DNA from: Zoogloea sp041908905
GTDB lineage: Bacteria > Pseudomonadota > Gammaproteobacteria > Burkholderiales > Rhodocyclaceae
Reading direction: 5' to 3'
DNA: 64,000 bases
NCBI RefSeq assembly: GCF_041908905.1
Contig: NZ_JAYREK010000013.1
Span: forward strand, 1 to 64,000
In this document: positions 41,780 to 51,822 of the stretch, piece after piece
How the letters are laid out: each line of letters starts with the position of its first letter
Numbering within the stretch: position 1 is the first letter of the stretch
Notes under the pieces: generated by a model
Database searches by the model: none
Seen by the model: the letters and a program-made list of their open reading frames with translations, nothing else
Told to the model about the DNA's origin: nothing
Position numbers and translations under genes: made by a program

Positions 41780-44134
41780 ATGCTAGAAATCGAAATTGAC
41801 GGAAAGCAGTTGCAGGTACCTGACGGCAGCACGGTCATGGAGGCCGCTGCGACGGTTGGAGCCTATGTGCCCCATTTCTGCTACCACAAGAAGCTCTCGA
41901 TCGCGGCCAACTGTCGGATGTGCTTGGTGCAGGTCGAGAAGGCCCCCAAGCCTCTGCCGGCTTGCGCGACGCCCGTGACGAATGGCATGAAGGTGTGGAC
42001 TCACTCCGAGCAGGCCGTGAAGGCCCAGAAGGGGGTGATGGAGTTCCTGCTTATCAACCATCCGCTTGACTGTCCGGTCTGTGACCAGGGCGGCGAATGC
42101 CAGCTGCAGGATCTTTCCGTTGGCTACGGTGGTGCCCAGTCGCGCTACGAAGAAGAAAAGCGCGTCGTCGGCAACAAGAACCTCGGGCCGCTGGTTTCCA
42201 CCGACATGACCCGGTGCATCAACTGCACCCGCTGTGTTCGTTTCACGACCGAGATTGCTGGTCTGATGGAGCTCGGCCAGGCTTTCCGTGGCGAGCACGC
42301 CGAGATCATGCCGTTCGTCGAGAAAACGATCGACTCCGAATTGTCCGGCAACATCATCGACCTCTGCCCCGTGGGCGCGCTGACCTCCAAGCCTTTCCGT
42401 TTTGCGGCCCGGGCCTGGGAGATGTCCCGTCGCAAGTCTGTCAGCCCCCACGATTCCCTGGGTAGCAACCTGATCGTTCAGGTCAAGCACGACACCGTGA
42501 AACGCGTGCTGCCGCTCGAGAATGAAGCGCTCAACGAGTGCTGGCTTTCGGACAAGGACCGCTTCTCCTACGAGGGCCTGAACGGCGACAGCCGTCTCAC
42601 CCGCCCCATGGTCAAGCAGGGTGGCGCCTGGATAGAAACCGACTGGCAGACCGCGATGGACTACGTCGTGCGAGGCCTCAAGGGGATCAAGGCCGAACAT
42701 GGCGCAGAATCCATTGGCGCCCTCGCTTCGCCCCACAGCACCCTCGAAGAGCTGCACCTGCTCCAGTCGCTGGTACGTGGTCTGGGCTCGGGTAACGTCG
42801 ATTTCCGCCTGCGTCAATCGGATTTCTCGGCCGATGGCCGCATGGGCGGTGCCCCGTGGCTGGGCATGCCCGTTGCCGAGATTGCCGGGCTGGATCGCCT
42901 CTTCATCGTCGGCAGCTTCTTCCGCAAGGATCATCCGCTCATCGCGCAACGTGTGCGCCAGGCGGTCAAGAAGGGCCTGAAGGTCAGCGCGCTGAATCCC
43001 GCATTCGATGACTGGCAGTTTGCGCTCCAGAATCAGCTGTGCGTTGCGCCGTCCGAGATGGGTGTTGCGCTGGCCAAGGTGGCAAAGGCCCTTTCCGAGC
43101 AGGCTGGTGTTGCGGTTGCCCCGGAACTCCAGTCCGCCGTGGCGCAGGTGCAGGTTGACGATGCCGCGCTGGCCATTGCGCAGAGTCTGGCGTCCGGTCG
43201 GCGTGTCGCGGTCTGGATTGGCAATCATGCCGTTCAGCACCAAAGCGGCGTGGCGCTGCATGCGCTGGCCAACGAAGTGGCGCGCCTGTGCGGCGGCCGT
43301 TTTGGCGTGCTGGGAGAGGCGGCCAATAGCGTTGGCGGTTATATCGCGGGTGCGGTGCCTTTCGGGGCGGTTTCCGGCAAGAACAAGGCCGAAATGCTGT
43401 CGGCTCCGCTCAAGGCCTACGTGCTTCTCGGCCTCGAGCCCGAGTTGGATCTCGCGGAAGGCGCCAAGGCGCGGAACGCGTTCGGCGCCGCCGAAATGGT
43501 GGTCATGCTCACTCCGTTCAAGGTGGACGCGGCGCTCGAGTACGCGGACGTTATGCTGCCTGTTTCGCCTTTCACTGAGACTGGCGGTACTTTCGTCAAT
43601 TGCGAAGGGCGCGCACAGTCGTTCCACCCGGTGGTCAAGAACGCTGGAGATTCGCGCCCGGCGTGGAAGGTTCTGCGGGTGCTGGGCGAGGCTCTTGGTC
43701 TTGCGGATTTTGCCTTCGAGAGCGTCGACGCCGTTCGGGCAAAGGTGCTTGGAGCAGAGGGTGTGGTTGTTCCAAACCGTCTGAACAATGCGGTCGCTAT
43801 CGACAGCCTCAATATGCAGGGCGCTTCCCAAGGTCTGCAACGCGTGGCTGACGTGCCGATTCATTTTGCGGATCCGCTGGTTCGGCGCTCTGCGCCGCTG
43901 CAGGCGACGAAGGATTCCGTGGCTCCGCTGGCGCGCATGAATGCGTCGACCCTCAAGGCCCTTGGTCTTGGCGGCGGAGATCGTGTGGTGGTCCGATCTG
44001 CAGCGGGTCAAGCCACGGTTAACGTGATCGAGGATGATGGAGTCGCGGCAGGGTGTGTGCGCCTGGCAGGTGCTCACGCGAGTACCGTAGGCCTCGGCAG
44101 TCTCGGCGGTGAAGTCAGCGTGGAGCGTATTTGA
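41780..44134 (+). CDS. nuoG: NADH-quinone oxidoreductase subunit G
   Basis: NuoG (75-kDa homologue) is the large peripheral-arm iron-sulfur subunit. The 784 residues begin with a plant-type ferredoxin domain (VPHFCYHKKLSIAANCRMCL) binding [2Fe-2S]. The His/Cys-ligated cluster region is HPLDCPVCDQGGECQLQDLS, followed by the [4Fe-4S] motif RCINCTRCVRF. The remainder is a molybdopterin-oxidoreductase-like domain. Its C-terminal third is less conserved, as usual. The stop overlaps the nuoH ATG by one base. Confidence 0.97.
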   Translation: MLEIEIDGKQLQVPDGSTVMEAAATVGAYVPHFCYHKKLSIAANCRMCLVQVEKAPKPLPACATPVTNGMKVWTHSEQAVKAQKGVMEFLLINHPLDCPVCDQGGECQLQDLSVGYGGAQSRYEEEKRVVGNKNLGPLVSTDMTRCINCTRCVRFTTEIAGLMELGQAFRGEHAEIMPFVEKTIDSELSGNIIDLCPVGALTSKPFRFAARAWEMSRRKSVSPHDSLGSNLIVQVKHDTVKRVLPLENEALNECWLSDKDRFSYEGLNGDSRLTRPMVKQGGAWIETDWQTAMDYVVRGLKGIKAEHGAESIGALASPHSTLEELHLLQSLVRGLGSGNVDFRLRQSDFSADGRMGGAPWLGMPVAEIAGLDRLFIVGSFFRKDHPLIAQRVRQAVKKGLKVSALNPAFDDWQFALQNQLCVAPSEMGVALAKVAKALSEQAGVAVAPELQSAVAQVQVDDAALAIAQSLASGRRVAVWIGNHAVQHQSGVALHALANEVARLCGGRFGVLGEAANSVGGYIAGAVPFGAVSGKNKAEMLSAPLKAYVLLGLEPELDLAEGAKARNAFGAAEMVVMLTPFKVDAALEYADVMLPVSPFTETGGTFVNCEGRAQSFHPVVKNAGDSRPAWKVLRVLGEALGLADFAFESVDAVRAKVLGAEGVVVPNRLNNAVAIDSLNMQGASQGLQRVADVPIHFADPLVRRSAPLQATKDSVAPLARMNASTLKALGLGGGDRVVVRSAAGQATVNVIEDDGVAAGCVRLAGAHASTVGLGSLGGEVSVERI

Positions 44135-45183
44135 TGGAATCCTACATTGAACCGGTCGCACAGTTCTTCGGTCCGGCTTGGCCACTGGTCTGGTCGCTAT
44201 TGAAGATCATCGGCATCATTGCGCCGTTGTTCCTGTGCGTGGCCTACCTCACGCTCGCCGAGCGCAAGGTAATCGGCTACATGCAGGTCCGTATCGGCCC
44301 GAACCGTGTTGGCCCGTATGGCCTGCTGCAGCCGATCGCCGACGGCGTCAAGCTGCTGCTGAAGGAAATCATCGTTCCGTCCGGAGCCAACAAGGGGCTG
44401 TTCATCCTTGGCCCGGTTCTGGCCCTAGGACCCGCGCTCGCTGCGTGGGCGGTGGTACCGTTTTCCGAAGGCTGGGTTGTCGGGAATGTGGACGCGGGTC
44501 TGCTGTTCCTGCTGGCCATCACCTCGGTCGAAGTTTACGGTGTGATCATCGCTGCCTGGGCATCCAACTCCAAGTATGCGTTCCTTGGTGGCATCCGTGC
44601 GGCAGCCCAGATGGTGTCCTACGAGATCGCCATGGGTTTCGCGCTGGTCTGCGTGCTGATGATTTCGTCCAGCCTTAACCTGACGGATATCGTCAATAGC
44701 CAGAACAAGGGTCAATTCGCCGACATGGGGCTTGGTGTTCTGAGCTGGAACTGGCTGCCGTTGTTCCCGATGTTCATCGTTTATCTCATCTCCGGCATTG
44801 CGGAAACCAACCGCGCGCCGTTTGACGTCGTCGAAGGCGAGTCCGAGATCGTCGCCGGTCACATGGTCGAATACTCGGGCATGGCGTTTGCTCTGTTCTT
44901 CCTTGGCGAATACGCCAACATGATCCTGGTCTCCGCACTGACCTCGATCCTGTTCCTGGGCGGCTGGCTCTCTCCGGTGGGCTTCCTTCCCGACGGTTTT
45001 GTCTGGTTGGCGCTCAAGACGTCCTTCATCCTGTTCCTGTTTCTATGGTTCCGGGCTACCTTCCCGCGTTTCCGCTACGACCACATCATGCGTCTGGGCT
45101 GGAAGGTGTTCATTCCCTTGACTTTGTTCTGGGTGGTGGTGGTTGCCGTCTGGATCATGTCTCCGTTGTCGATCTGGAAGTGA
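44134..45183 (+). CDS. nuoH: NADH-quinone oxidoreductase subunit H
   Basis: NuoH (ND1 homologue) forms the quinone channel at the arm junction. The 349-residue protein has eight predicted helices. Signature segments are LAERKVIGYMQVRIGPNRVG, QPIADGVKLLLKEIIVPSGA, and the acidic loop ETNRAPFDVVEGESEIVAGH. The ATG at 44134 overlaps the nuoG stop by one base (TGATG); a TTG one codon earlier is an unlikely start. Confidence 0.98.
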   Translation: MESYIEPVAQFFGPAWPLVWSLLKIIGIIAPLFLCVAYLTLAERKVIGYMQVRIGPNRVGPYGLLQPIADGVKLLLKEIIVPSGANKGLFILGPVLALGPALAAWAVVPFSEGWVVGNVDAGLLFLLAITSVEVYGVIIAAWASNSKYAFLGGIRAAAQMVSYEIAMGFALVCVLMISSSLNLTDIVNSQNKGQFADMGLGVLSWNWLPLFPMFIVYLISGIAETNRAPFDVVEGESEIVAGHMVEYSGMAFALFFLGEYANMILVSALTSILFLGGWLSPVGFLPDGFVWLALKTSFILFLFLWFRATFPRFRYDHIMRLGWKVFIPLTLFWVVVVAVWIMSPLSIWK

Positions 45184-45193
45184 GGGCTTTCAA

Positions 45194-45682
45194 ATGGGTT
45201 CTATGAAGGATTACGTAGGAAGCCTCTTCCTGAAGGAGCTCGTGAAGGGCATGGCGTTGACGGGGCGGCATTTCTTCGCACGGAAGATCACCGTCCAGTT
45301 TCCTGAAGAGAAGACGCCGCAGAGCCCGCGTTTCCGCGGACTGCATGCCTTGAGGCGGTATCCGAACGGTGAAGAGCGCTGCATCGCCTGCAAGCTATGC
45401 GAGGCGATCTGCCCGGCGATGGCGATCACCATCGAGTCGGAGCAAAGGGACGACGGCACGCGCCGGACGAGTCGCTACGACATCGATCTGACCAAGTGCA
45501 TCTTCTGCGGCTTCTGCGAAGAGGCCTGTCCGGTGGATGCGATCGTCGAGACCCGGATCTTCGAATATCACGGCGAGTCTCGGGGCGACCTGTATTACAC
45601 GAAGCAGATGCTGCTTGCGGTGGGTGATCGGAACGAAGCTCAGATCGCCAAGGATCGCGAAGTGGATTCTAAGTATCGGTAA
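45194..45682 (+). CDS. nuoI: NADH-quinone oxidoreductase subunit I
   Basis: NuoI (TYKY homologue) holds two [4Fe-4S] clusters, N6a and N6b, that pass electrons to NuoB. Starting at ATG 45194 gives the standard 162 residues (MGSMKDYVGSLFLKELVKGM). The clusters are bound by CIACKLCEAICPAMAITIES and CIFCGFCEEACPVDAIVETR. It starts 10 bases after nuoH. Confidence 0.98.
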   Translation: MGSMKDYVGSLFLKELVKGMALTGRHFFARKITVQFPEEKTPQSPRFRGLHALRRYPNGEERCIACKLCEAICPAMAITIESEQRDDGTRRTSRYDIDLTKCIFCGFCEEACPVDAIVETRIFEYHGESRGDLYYTKQMLLAVGDRNEAQIAKDREVDSKYR

Positions 45683-45723
45683 ACTGCCCGGGGCAGGTTG
45701 AAGTACTTTTGCGAGATGCGTTT

Positions 45724-46326
45724 ATGGATTTCCAGACTATAGTTTTTTACTTTCTTTCGACGGTCGTAGTTCTCGCGTCGTTGAGAGTGATCACCGCGAA
45801 GAACCCGGTGCATGCGGCACTTTTTCTCGTGCTTGCCTTCTTCTCCGCCGGTGGCATCTGGATGCTCCTGCATGCGGAGTTCCTGGCGATCGCGCTCGTG
45901 ATGGTCTATGTCGGTGCGGTGATGGTGCTCTTCCTCTTCGTCGTCATGATGCTCGATATCAATCTGGAGAGGATTCGCCAGGGGTTCTGGAGCTACCTGC
46001 CCATCGGCGCCCTGATTGGCATCCTGATGCTGGCTGAAATGGTGGTCGTGCTGGGCAGCCGTTACTTCGGACTCGATCGCGTGCCGCAACCCGGGGAGTT
46101 TCCGGCGGGTTACAGCAACACCAAGGAACTCGGCCGGCTGATTTACACGGATTACGTGTATCCGTTCGAGCTGGCGTCGATCGTTCTGCTGGTGGCGATG
46201 ATTGCAGCAGTCGCCCTGACCTTGCGCAAGCGCAATAACGTCAAGAAGATCGATCCGGCCAAGCAGATCGCAGTGAAGCGCGACGAACGGGTGCGTGTCG
46301 TCTCGATGGACGCAGAGAAAAAATAA
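45724..46326 (+). CDS. nuoJ: NADH-quinone oxidoreductase subunit J
   Basis: NuoJ (ND6 homologue) is a membrane-arm subunit. The 200-residue protein has five predicted helices, including FYFLSTVVVLASLRVITAKN and ALVMVYVGAVMVLFLFVVMM, where the VYVGAVMVLFLFV stretch is the family hallmark with its pi-bulge helix. The ATG at 45724 is preferred; the frame also opens at a TTG five codons earlier. The C-terminal tail is long and basic. Confidence 0.96.
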   Translation: MDFQTIVFYFLSTVVVLASLRVITAKNPVHAALFLVLAFFSAGGIWMLLHAEFLAIALVMVYVGAVMVLFLFVVMMLDINLERIRQGFWSYLPIGALIGILMLAEMVVVLGSRYFGLDRVPQPGEFPAGYSNTKELGRLIYTDYVYPFELASIVLLVAMIAAVALTLRKRNNVKKIDPAKQIAVKRDERVRVVSMDAEKK

Positions 46327-46357
46327 GCTCCGCGGGCGGCTTTAGAGAGGAATTCAG

Positions 46358-46663
46358 ATGCTTTCCCTGTCTCATTATTTGATCCTTGGCGCGATTCTTT
46401 TCGCCATCAGCGTCGTCGGAATCTTTCTCAACAGAAAGAACTTGATCGTGCTGTTGATGGCCATCGAATTGATGCTGCTTGCGGTCAATTTGAACTTCGT
46501 GGCGTTCTCCTACTACCTGGGTGACGCGGCGGGCCAGATCTTTGTGTTTTTCATCTTGACTGTGGCAGCGGCAGAGTCCGCAATCGGTTTGGCTATTCTC
46601 GTGGCTCTGTTCCGTAATCTGCGGACGATTCACGTCGATGATCTGGACAGTCTCAAGGGATAA
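46358..46663 (+). CDS. nuoK: NADH-quinone oxidoreductase subunit K
   Basis: NuoK (ND4L homologue) is a small three-helix subunit in the proton path. The 101-residue protein has the two conserved membrane Glu residues: one in LIVLLMAIELMLLAVNLNFV and one in FFILTVAAAESAIGLAILVA. AGGAATT precedes the ATG. nuoL follows after 12 bases. Confidence 0.98.
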   Translation: MLSLSHYLILGAILFAISVVGIFLNRKNLIVLLMAIELMLLAVNLNFVAFSYYLGDAAGQIFVFFILTVAAAESAIGLAILVALFRNLRTIHVDDLDSLKG

Positions 46664-46675
46664 GGAAGCGTTTCG

Positions 46676-48700
46676 ATGACGGAGATGCAAAAACTCTACC
46701 TGCTGGTTCCGCTGGCGCCGCTTTTTGGGGCGATCGTGGCCGGCCTGTTCGGAAAGACCATTGGCCGCACCGGCGCGCACGTCGTGACCATACTCGGTGT
46801 CGCTGTGGCTTTCATCGGGTCGGTGTTCGTATTCCAGGATGTCCAGGCGGGGAACACCTTCAACGGAACCCTGTACACCTGGGCGACCAGCGGCGGGATC
46901 ACTTTTGAAGTCGGTTTCCTGATCGACAACCTGACGGTCATGATGATGCTCGTCGTGACCTTCGTGTCCCTGATGGTGCACCTCTACACCATCGGGTACA
47001 TGTCGGAAGATCCGGGTTACCAGCGCTTCTTCAGCTACATCTCGCTGTTCACGTTCTCGATGCTGATGCTCGTGATGTCCAACAACTTCCTCCAGCTGTT
47101 CTTCGGTTGGGAAGCGGTGGGTCTCGTCTCGTATCTGCTGATCGGTTTCTGGTACACCCGTCCGACGGCGATCTTTGCGAACATGAAGGCTTTTCTGGTC
47201 AACCGCGTGGGTGACTTCGGCTTCCTGCTTGGCATCGGTCTGATCGCTGCGTTTGCAGGCACTCTCAACTATGCGGAAGTGTTCGCCAAGGCGCCTACTC
47301 TCGCGACGATGACCGTTCCGGAAACCGGTTGGCCGCTGATCACCGCAATCTGTATCGGTCTGTTCATCGGCGCGATGGGTAAGTCCGCCCAGGTGCCGCT
47401 GCACGTCTGGCTGCCTGATTCGATGGAAGGTCCGACCCCGATCTCCGCGCTGATCCACGCAGCGACCATGGTTACCGCCGGCATCTTCATGGTTGCCCGC
47501 ATGTCTCCGCTTTTCGAGCTGTCCGAGGCTGCGCTGTCCTTCGTGCTGGTCATCGGTGCCACCACGGCGTTGTTCATGGGCTTCCTCGGCATCGTCCAGA
47601 ACGACATCAAGCGTGTCGTTGCATATTCGACCCTGTCGCAGCTTGGTTACATGACTGTCGCCTTGGGCGTCTCGGCATACTCTGCTGCGGTGTTTCACCT
47701 CATGACCCACGCCTTCTTCAAGGCGCTGCTGTTCCTGGGCGCGGGCTCGGTGATCATCGGCATGCACCATGATCAGGACATGCGCAACATGGGCGGCCTG
47801 TGGAAGTACATGCCCGTCACCTGGATCACTTCGCTGCTGGGTTCCCTGGCGCTGATCGGCTTCCCGTTCCTGTCGGGTTTCTACTCGAAGGATTCGATCA
47901 TCGAGGCGGTTCAGCTGTCCCATATTCCTGGCGCTGGTTACGCATACTTCTGCGTGATCGTCGGGGTGTTCGTCACAGCGTTCTATTCGTTCCGGATGTA
48001 CTTCCTTGTCTTCCATGGCGAGGAGCGTTTCGGCAAGCCGGTCGAGCACCATGGCCACGATGACCACGGGCACGATGACGACCACGGACATGACGACCAT
48101 CACCACGGTCTGGCTCCGGGTCAGAAGCCCCATGAGTCTCCCTGGGTGGTTACCGTGCCGCTGGTGCTGCTGGCTGTCCCGTCGGTCCTGATTGGTTTCC
48201 TCACCATCGAGCCGATGCTGTTCGGCGGCTTCTTCAAGGGTGTCATTCACTTCTCCGATGCACATCCTGTGATGGCGGAGCTGGGTGAAGAGTTCCATGG
48301 TGCGGTCGGTATGGCCATTCACGGTCTGACCACGCTGCCGTTCTTCCTTGCGATGGCTGGCGTTGCGGTTGCCTGGCTGTTCTACATGAAGATGCCGGCG
48401 ATTCCGGCGGCCATCATGAAGACCTTCAAGCCGATCCACACCCTTCTCGAGAACAAGTATTACTTTGACAAGTTCAACGAGATCGTCTTCGCCGGCGGTG
48501 CCCGTCTGCTGGGCCGTAGTCTGTGGAAGGTGGGCGATCAGACGCTGATTGACGGTATGGCAGTGAATGGAACGGCCAAGCTGGTAGGAGTGATTGCACA
48601 GCTGACGCGTCTGTTCCAGAGCGGGCATATCTACCAATACGCCTTCTCGATGATCGTTGGGGTGTTCGTGCTTCTGACCTTCTGGTTCAATCGCGCCTGA
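46676..48700 (+). CDS. nuoL: NADH-quinone oxidoreductase subunit L
   Basis: NuoL (ND5 homologue) is the distal antiporter-like proton pump with the long lateral helix. The 674-residue protein contains the antiporter core segments GWEAVGLVSYLLIGFWYTRP, GKSAQVPLHVWLPDSMEGPT and ALIHAATMVTAGIFMVARMS, with the essential Glu and Lys residues. An unusual His/Asp-rich stretch lies at about residues 456-480 (HHGHDDHGHDDDHGHDDHHH), in a loop between helices. The lateral helix follows in the C-terminal part. The 81 bases to nuoM hold no clear signal. Confidence 0.97.
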   Translation: MTEMQKLYLLVPLAPLFGAIVAGLFGKTIGRTGAHVVTILGVAVAFIGSVFVFQDVQAGNTFNGTLYTWATSGGITFEVGFLIDNLTVMMMLVVTFVSLMVHLYTIGYMSEDPGYQRFFSYISLFTFSMLMLVMSNNFLQLFFGWEAVGLVSYLLIGFWYTRPTAIFANMKAFLVNRVGDFGFLLGIGLIAAFAGTLNYAEVFAKAPTLATMTVPETGWPLITAICIGLFIGAMGKSAQVPLHVWLPDSMEGPTPISALIHAATMVTAGIFMVARMSPLFELSEAALSFVLVIGATTALFMGFLGIVQNDIKRVVAYSTLSQLGYMTVALGVSAYSAAVFHLMTHAFFKALLFLGAGSVIIGMHHDQDMRNMGGLWKYMPVTWITSLLGSLALIGFPFLSGFYSKDSIIEAVQLSHIPGAGYAYFCVIVGVFVTAFYSFRMYFLVFHGEERFGKPVEHHGHDDHGHDDDHGHDDHHHGLAPGQKPHESPWVVTVPLVLLAVPSVLIGFLTIEPMLFGGFFKGVIHFSDAHPVMAELGEEFHGAVGMAIHGLTTLPFFLAMAGVAVAWLFYMKMPAIPAAIMKTFKPIHTLLENKYYFDKFNEIVFAGGARLLGRSLWKVGDQTLIDGMAVNGTAKLVGVIAQLTRLFQSGHIYQYAFSMIVGVFVLLTFWFNRA

Positions 48701-48781
48701 TTCTGCAGGCGGTATATCGAGTGAATTTGGCAGTTTAGGGATTTCAGCGCCGCTACACGGTGCATAGAACGGAAAGTAGAA

Positions 48782-50260
48782 ATGAAGGAATATCTCCTCA
48801 GCCTCGCGATTTGGGTTCCAATTGTTGGTGGCCTGCTCACGCTGGCCACCGGTTCGGACCGCAATGCGTCGCTCGCCAGGTTCGTCGCGATCGTGGCGGC
48901 ACTTGCCGGGCTGGCGGTCACCATTCCGCTCTACACGATGTTCGACGTCGGCACGAGTGCGATGCAGTTCGTCGAGATGCGCACCTGGATTCCGCGCTTC
49001 AACATCAATTACGCGCTGGGTGTCGATGGCATTTCGGTGCTTTTCGTGCTGCTCAACAGCTTCATCACGGTGATTGTCGTCGTGGCGGGCTGGGAGGTGA
49101 TCCAGGAAAAGGTGTCGCAGTACATGGCGGCCTTCCTGGTGATGTCCGGCCTCATCAACGGCATCTTCAGTGCGCTCGACGGTGTGCTGTTCTATGTCTT
49201 CTTCGAGGCCTCGCTGATCCCGCTGTTCATCATCATTGGTGTCTGGGGTGGTCCCAACCGTGTGTATGCGGCAGTCAAGTTCTTCCTCTACACGCTGGCT
49301 GGCTCCCTTCTCATGTTGGTCGCCTTCCTGTATCTCTTCATGGAGTCGGGTGGCAGCTTCAACCTTCTCGACTGGCACAAGCTGAAGCTCGGTATGTGGG
49401 ACCAGACCTGGATCTTCTGGTTCCTGCTCGCCTCGTTCGCGGTCAAGGTGCCGATGTTCCCGGTCCACACCTGGTTGCCTGACGCCCACGTTGAAGCGCC
49501 GACCGGCGGTTCCATCGTCCTGGCGGCGATCGGCCTGAAGCTCGGTGCCTATGGTTTCCTGCGCTTCTCCCTGCCGATCGTGCCGGATGCGAGCCAGGCC
49601 TTTGCGCCGGTCATCATCACCCTGTCGCTCATCGCGGTGATCTACATCGGTTTCGTGGCGCTGGTCCAGACCGACATGAAGAAGCTGGTGGCCTATTCGT
49701 CGATCTCGCACATGGGCTTCGTGACGCTGGGTTTCTTCATCTTCAATCCGCTCGGTATCGAAGGCGCCCTGGTTCAGATGATCTCCCACGGTTTCGTGTC
49801 GGGTGCCATGTTTGCGTCGATCGGTGTGCTGTATGACCGCATGCACTCCCGCCAGATCGCCGATTACGGCGGTGTGGTGAATGTCATGCCGAAGTTTGCG
49901 GCCTTCTTCATGCTGTTCGCGATGGCCAACTCGGGCCTGCCGGCGACCTCCGGCTTTGTGGGCGAGTTCATGGTTACCCTCGGTGCGGTCAAGTACAACT
50001 TCTGGGTGGGTTTCGCTGCCGCCACGACGCTGATCGTCGGCGCCGCCTACACGCTGTGGATGTACAAGCGGGTTGTGTTCGGTGCAATCACCAACCATCA
50101 CGTGTCTGAACTCACGGATATCAATGGCCGGGAATTCGCATTCCTCGCGGTTCTCGCCATCTGTGTCCTGGCCATGGGGATCTATCCCTTCCCCGTTACC
50201 GAGGTCATGCATGCGTCTGTGACTGACCTGCTTAAGCACGTTGCCGTGAGCAAACTCTGA
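48782..50260 (+). CDS. nuoM: NADH-quinone oxidoreductase subunit M
   Basis: NuoM (ND4 homologue) is an antiporter-like proton-pumping subunit. The 492 residues have about 14 helices. Hallmarks are FFEASLIPLFIIIGVWGGPN with the key Glu, FAVKVPMFPVHTWLPDAHVE, EAPTGGSIVLAAIGLKLGAY, and LVAYSSISHMGFVTLGFFIF. The start MKEYLLSLAIWVPIVGGLLT is preceded by GGAAAG. nuoN starts 42 bases downstream. Confidence 0.98.
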   Translation: MKEYLLSLAIWVPIVGGLLTLATGSDRNASLARFVAIVAALAGLAVTIPLYTMFDVGTSAMQFVEMRTWIPRFNINYALGVDGISVLFVLLNSFITVIVVVAGWEVIQEKVSQYMAAFLVMSGLINGIFSALDGVLFYVFFEASLIPLFIIIGVWGGPNRVYAAVKFFLYTLAGSLLMLVAFLYLFMESGGSFNLLDWHKLKLGMWDQTWIFWFLLASFAVKVPMFPVHTWLPDAHVEAPTGGSIVLAAIGLKLGAYGFLRFSLPIVPDASQAFAPVIITLSLIAVIYIGFVALVQTDMKKLVAYSSISHMGFVTLGFFIFNPLGIEGALVQMISHGFVSGAMFASIGVLYDRMHSRQIADYGGVVNVMPKFAAFFMLFAMANSGLPATSGFVGEFMVTLGAVKYNFWVGFAAATTLIVGAAYTLWMYKRVVFGAITNHHVSELTDINGREFAFLAVLAICVLAMGIYPFPVTEVMHASVTDLLKHVAVSKL

Positions 50261-50302
50261 TCTCAGGTAGCAGAGACGAAACCATCGGATTGTGATCTCA
50301 AG

Positions 50303-51769
50303 ATGAACTTTGTTATTCCGGATTTCTATCCCGCCGCGGCGGAGCTCTTCGTGGTTGCGATGTCGTTCGTCGTTTTGATGACCGGCACCTTCCTTCAGAA
50401 ATCGCGAAGCCTCTCGTATTACCTGACTCAGCTTACCTTGCTTGGGGCGGCCTTCGTCACGGTCTACACCATGGATGGGCAGGTCACGCTCACCTTCAGC
50501 GACATGTACGTCGATGATCTGATGGGTGATTTCCTCAAGCTGATGGTGTATCTGTCGGTGGCGGTGGTGTTGCTCTATTCGCGCAGCTATATCGGTGACC
50601 GCAAGATGGAGTCCACCGAGTACTACATGCTGGTGATCTACGCGACCCTCGGCATGATGGTGATGATTGCCGCCAATCATTTCCTGACGCTCTACCTGGG
50701 TCTCGAGCTGCTGTCGCTGTCGCTCTACGCGCTGGTCGCAACCCAGCGTGACTCCGCGCGGGCCACCGAAGCGGCGATGAAGTACTTCGTGCTCGGCGCC
50801 CTGGCTTCCGGTCTGCTCCTGTACGGCATGTCCATGCTCTACGGCGCTACGGGCAGCCTCGAACTGTCGCGCATTGCCCAGGCGATCTATCATCAGGGCG
50901 GCGACAAGACCGTGCTGATGTTCGGCTTGGTCTTCATTGTGGCTGGTCTCGCCTTCAAGCTGGGCGTCGTCCCCTTCCACATGTGGGTGCCGGACGTTTA
51001 TCAGGGTGCGCCCACGTCCGTTACCCTGCTGATCGCCTCGGCCCCCAAGCTGGCGGCGTTCGGCATGGCGATGCGTCTGCTGGTCAATGGCCTTTTCGAG
51101 CTTGCCGACCAGTGGCAGTCGATGCTGATGTTCCTTGCCGTGCTGTCCATCGCCCTCGGTAACATCGCGGCGATCGCTCAGCCGAACCTGAAGCGGATGC
51201 TGGGTTACTCGGGTATTTCGCACATGGGCTTCATGCTGCTCGCGCTGGTGTCCGGCGTGGTGGACGGGGATCGTCATTTCGCGCTCAACGCCTACAGCTC
51301 TGCAATGTTCTACGTTTTCTCGTACGTGCTGATGACCCTTGCCGCGTTCGGTGTGCTGCTGGTTCTCTCCCGCGCCGGGTTCGACTGCGAGACGCTCGAC
51401 GATCTCAAGGGCCTGAACAAGCGTAGTTCGTGGTTCGCCGGGATGATGGGCATCGTGATGTTCTCGATGGCCGGTATTCCGTTCTTCATTGGTTTCTACG
51501 CTAAGTTCTCCGTGCTGCTGGCTGTGGTTGCGTCGGGCTACAAGTGGTTGGCGGTGTTCGCGGTGGTGATGTCGCTGATCGGCGCCTTTTACTACCTGCG
51601 TGTCGTCAAGGTCATGTTCTTCGACGAGCCGCAGGATTCCGCTCCGATCGCCACGCCGGCGACGATGCGTGTCGCGCTGTCGCTCAACGCGCTGGCCATT
51701 GCGGCGCTGGGTCTGCTGCCTGGCTGGGTTATGTGGATCTGCGATCAGTCGATGCTGCAATCGTTCTGA
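50303..51769 (+). CDS. nuoN: NADH-quinone oxidoreductase subunit N
   Basis: NuoN (ND2 homologue) is the third antiporter-like subunit. The 488-residue protein has about 14 helices, with LYLGLELLSLSLYALVATQR carrying the conserved Glu, FKLGVVPFHMWVPDVYQGAP, and MLGYSGISHMGFMLLALVSG. It is the last nuo gene and is followed by a strong terminator. The operon is complete (A to N) in the standard order. Confidence 0.98.
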   Translation: MNFVIPDFYPAAAELFVVAMSFVVLMTGTFLQKSRSLSYYLTQLTLLGAAFVTVYTMDGQVTLTFSDMYVDDLMGDFLKLMVYLSVAVVLLYSRSYIGDRKMESTEYYMLVIYATLGMMVMIAANHFLTLYLGLELLSLSLYALVATQRDSARATEAAMKYFVLGALASGLLLYGMSMLYGATGSLELSRIAQAIYHQGGDKTVLMFGLVFIVAGLAFKLGVVPFHMWVPDVYQGAPTSVTLLIASAPKLAAFGMAMRLLVNGLFELADQWQSMLMFLAVLSIALGNIAAIAQPNLKRMLGYSGISHMGFMLLALVSGVVDGDRHFALNAYSSAMFYVFSYVLMTLAAFGVLLVLSRAGFDCETLDDLKGLNKRSSWFAGMMGIVMFSMAGIPFFIGFYAKFSVLLAVVASGYKWLAVFAVVMSLIGAFYYLRVVKVMFFDEPQDSAPIATPATMRVALSLNALAIAALGLLPGWVMWICDQSMLQSF

Positions 51770-51822
51770 TTTGAAGTGCTGAATGTCTAGCCGCCTTGAA
51801 GGTGGCTGGGCCTGATGTTCCG

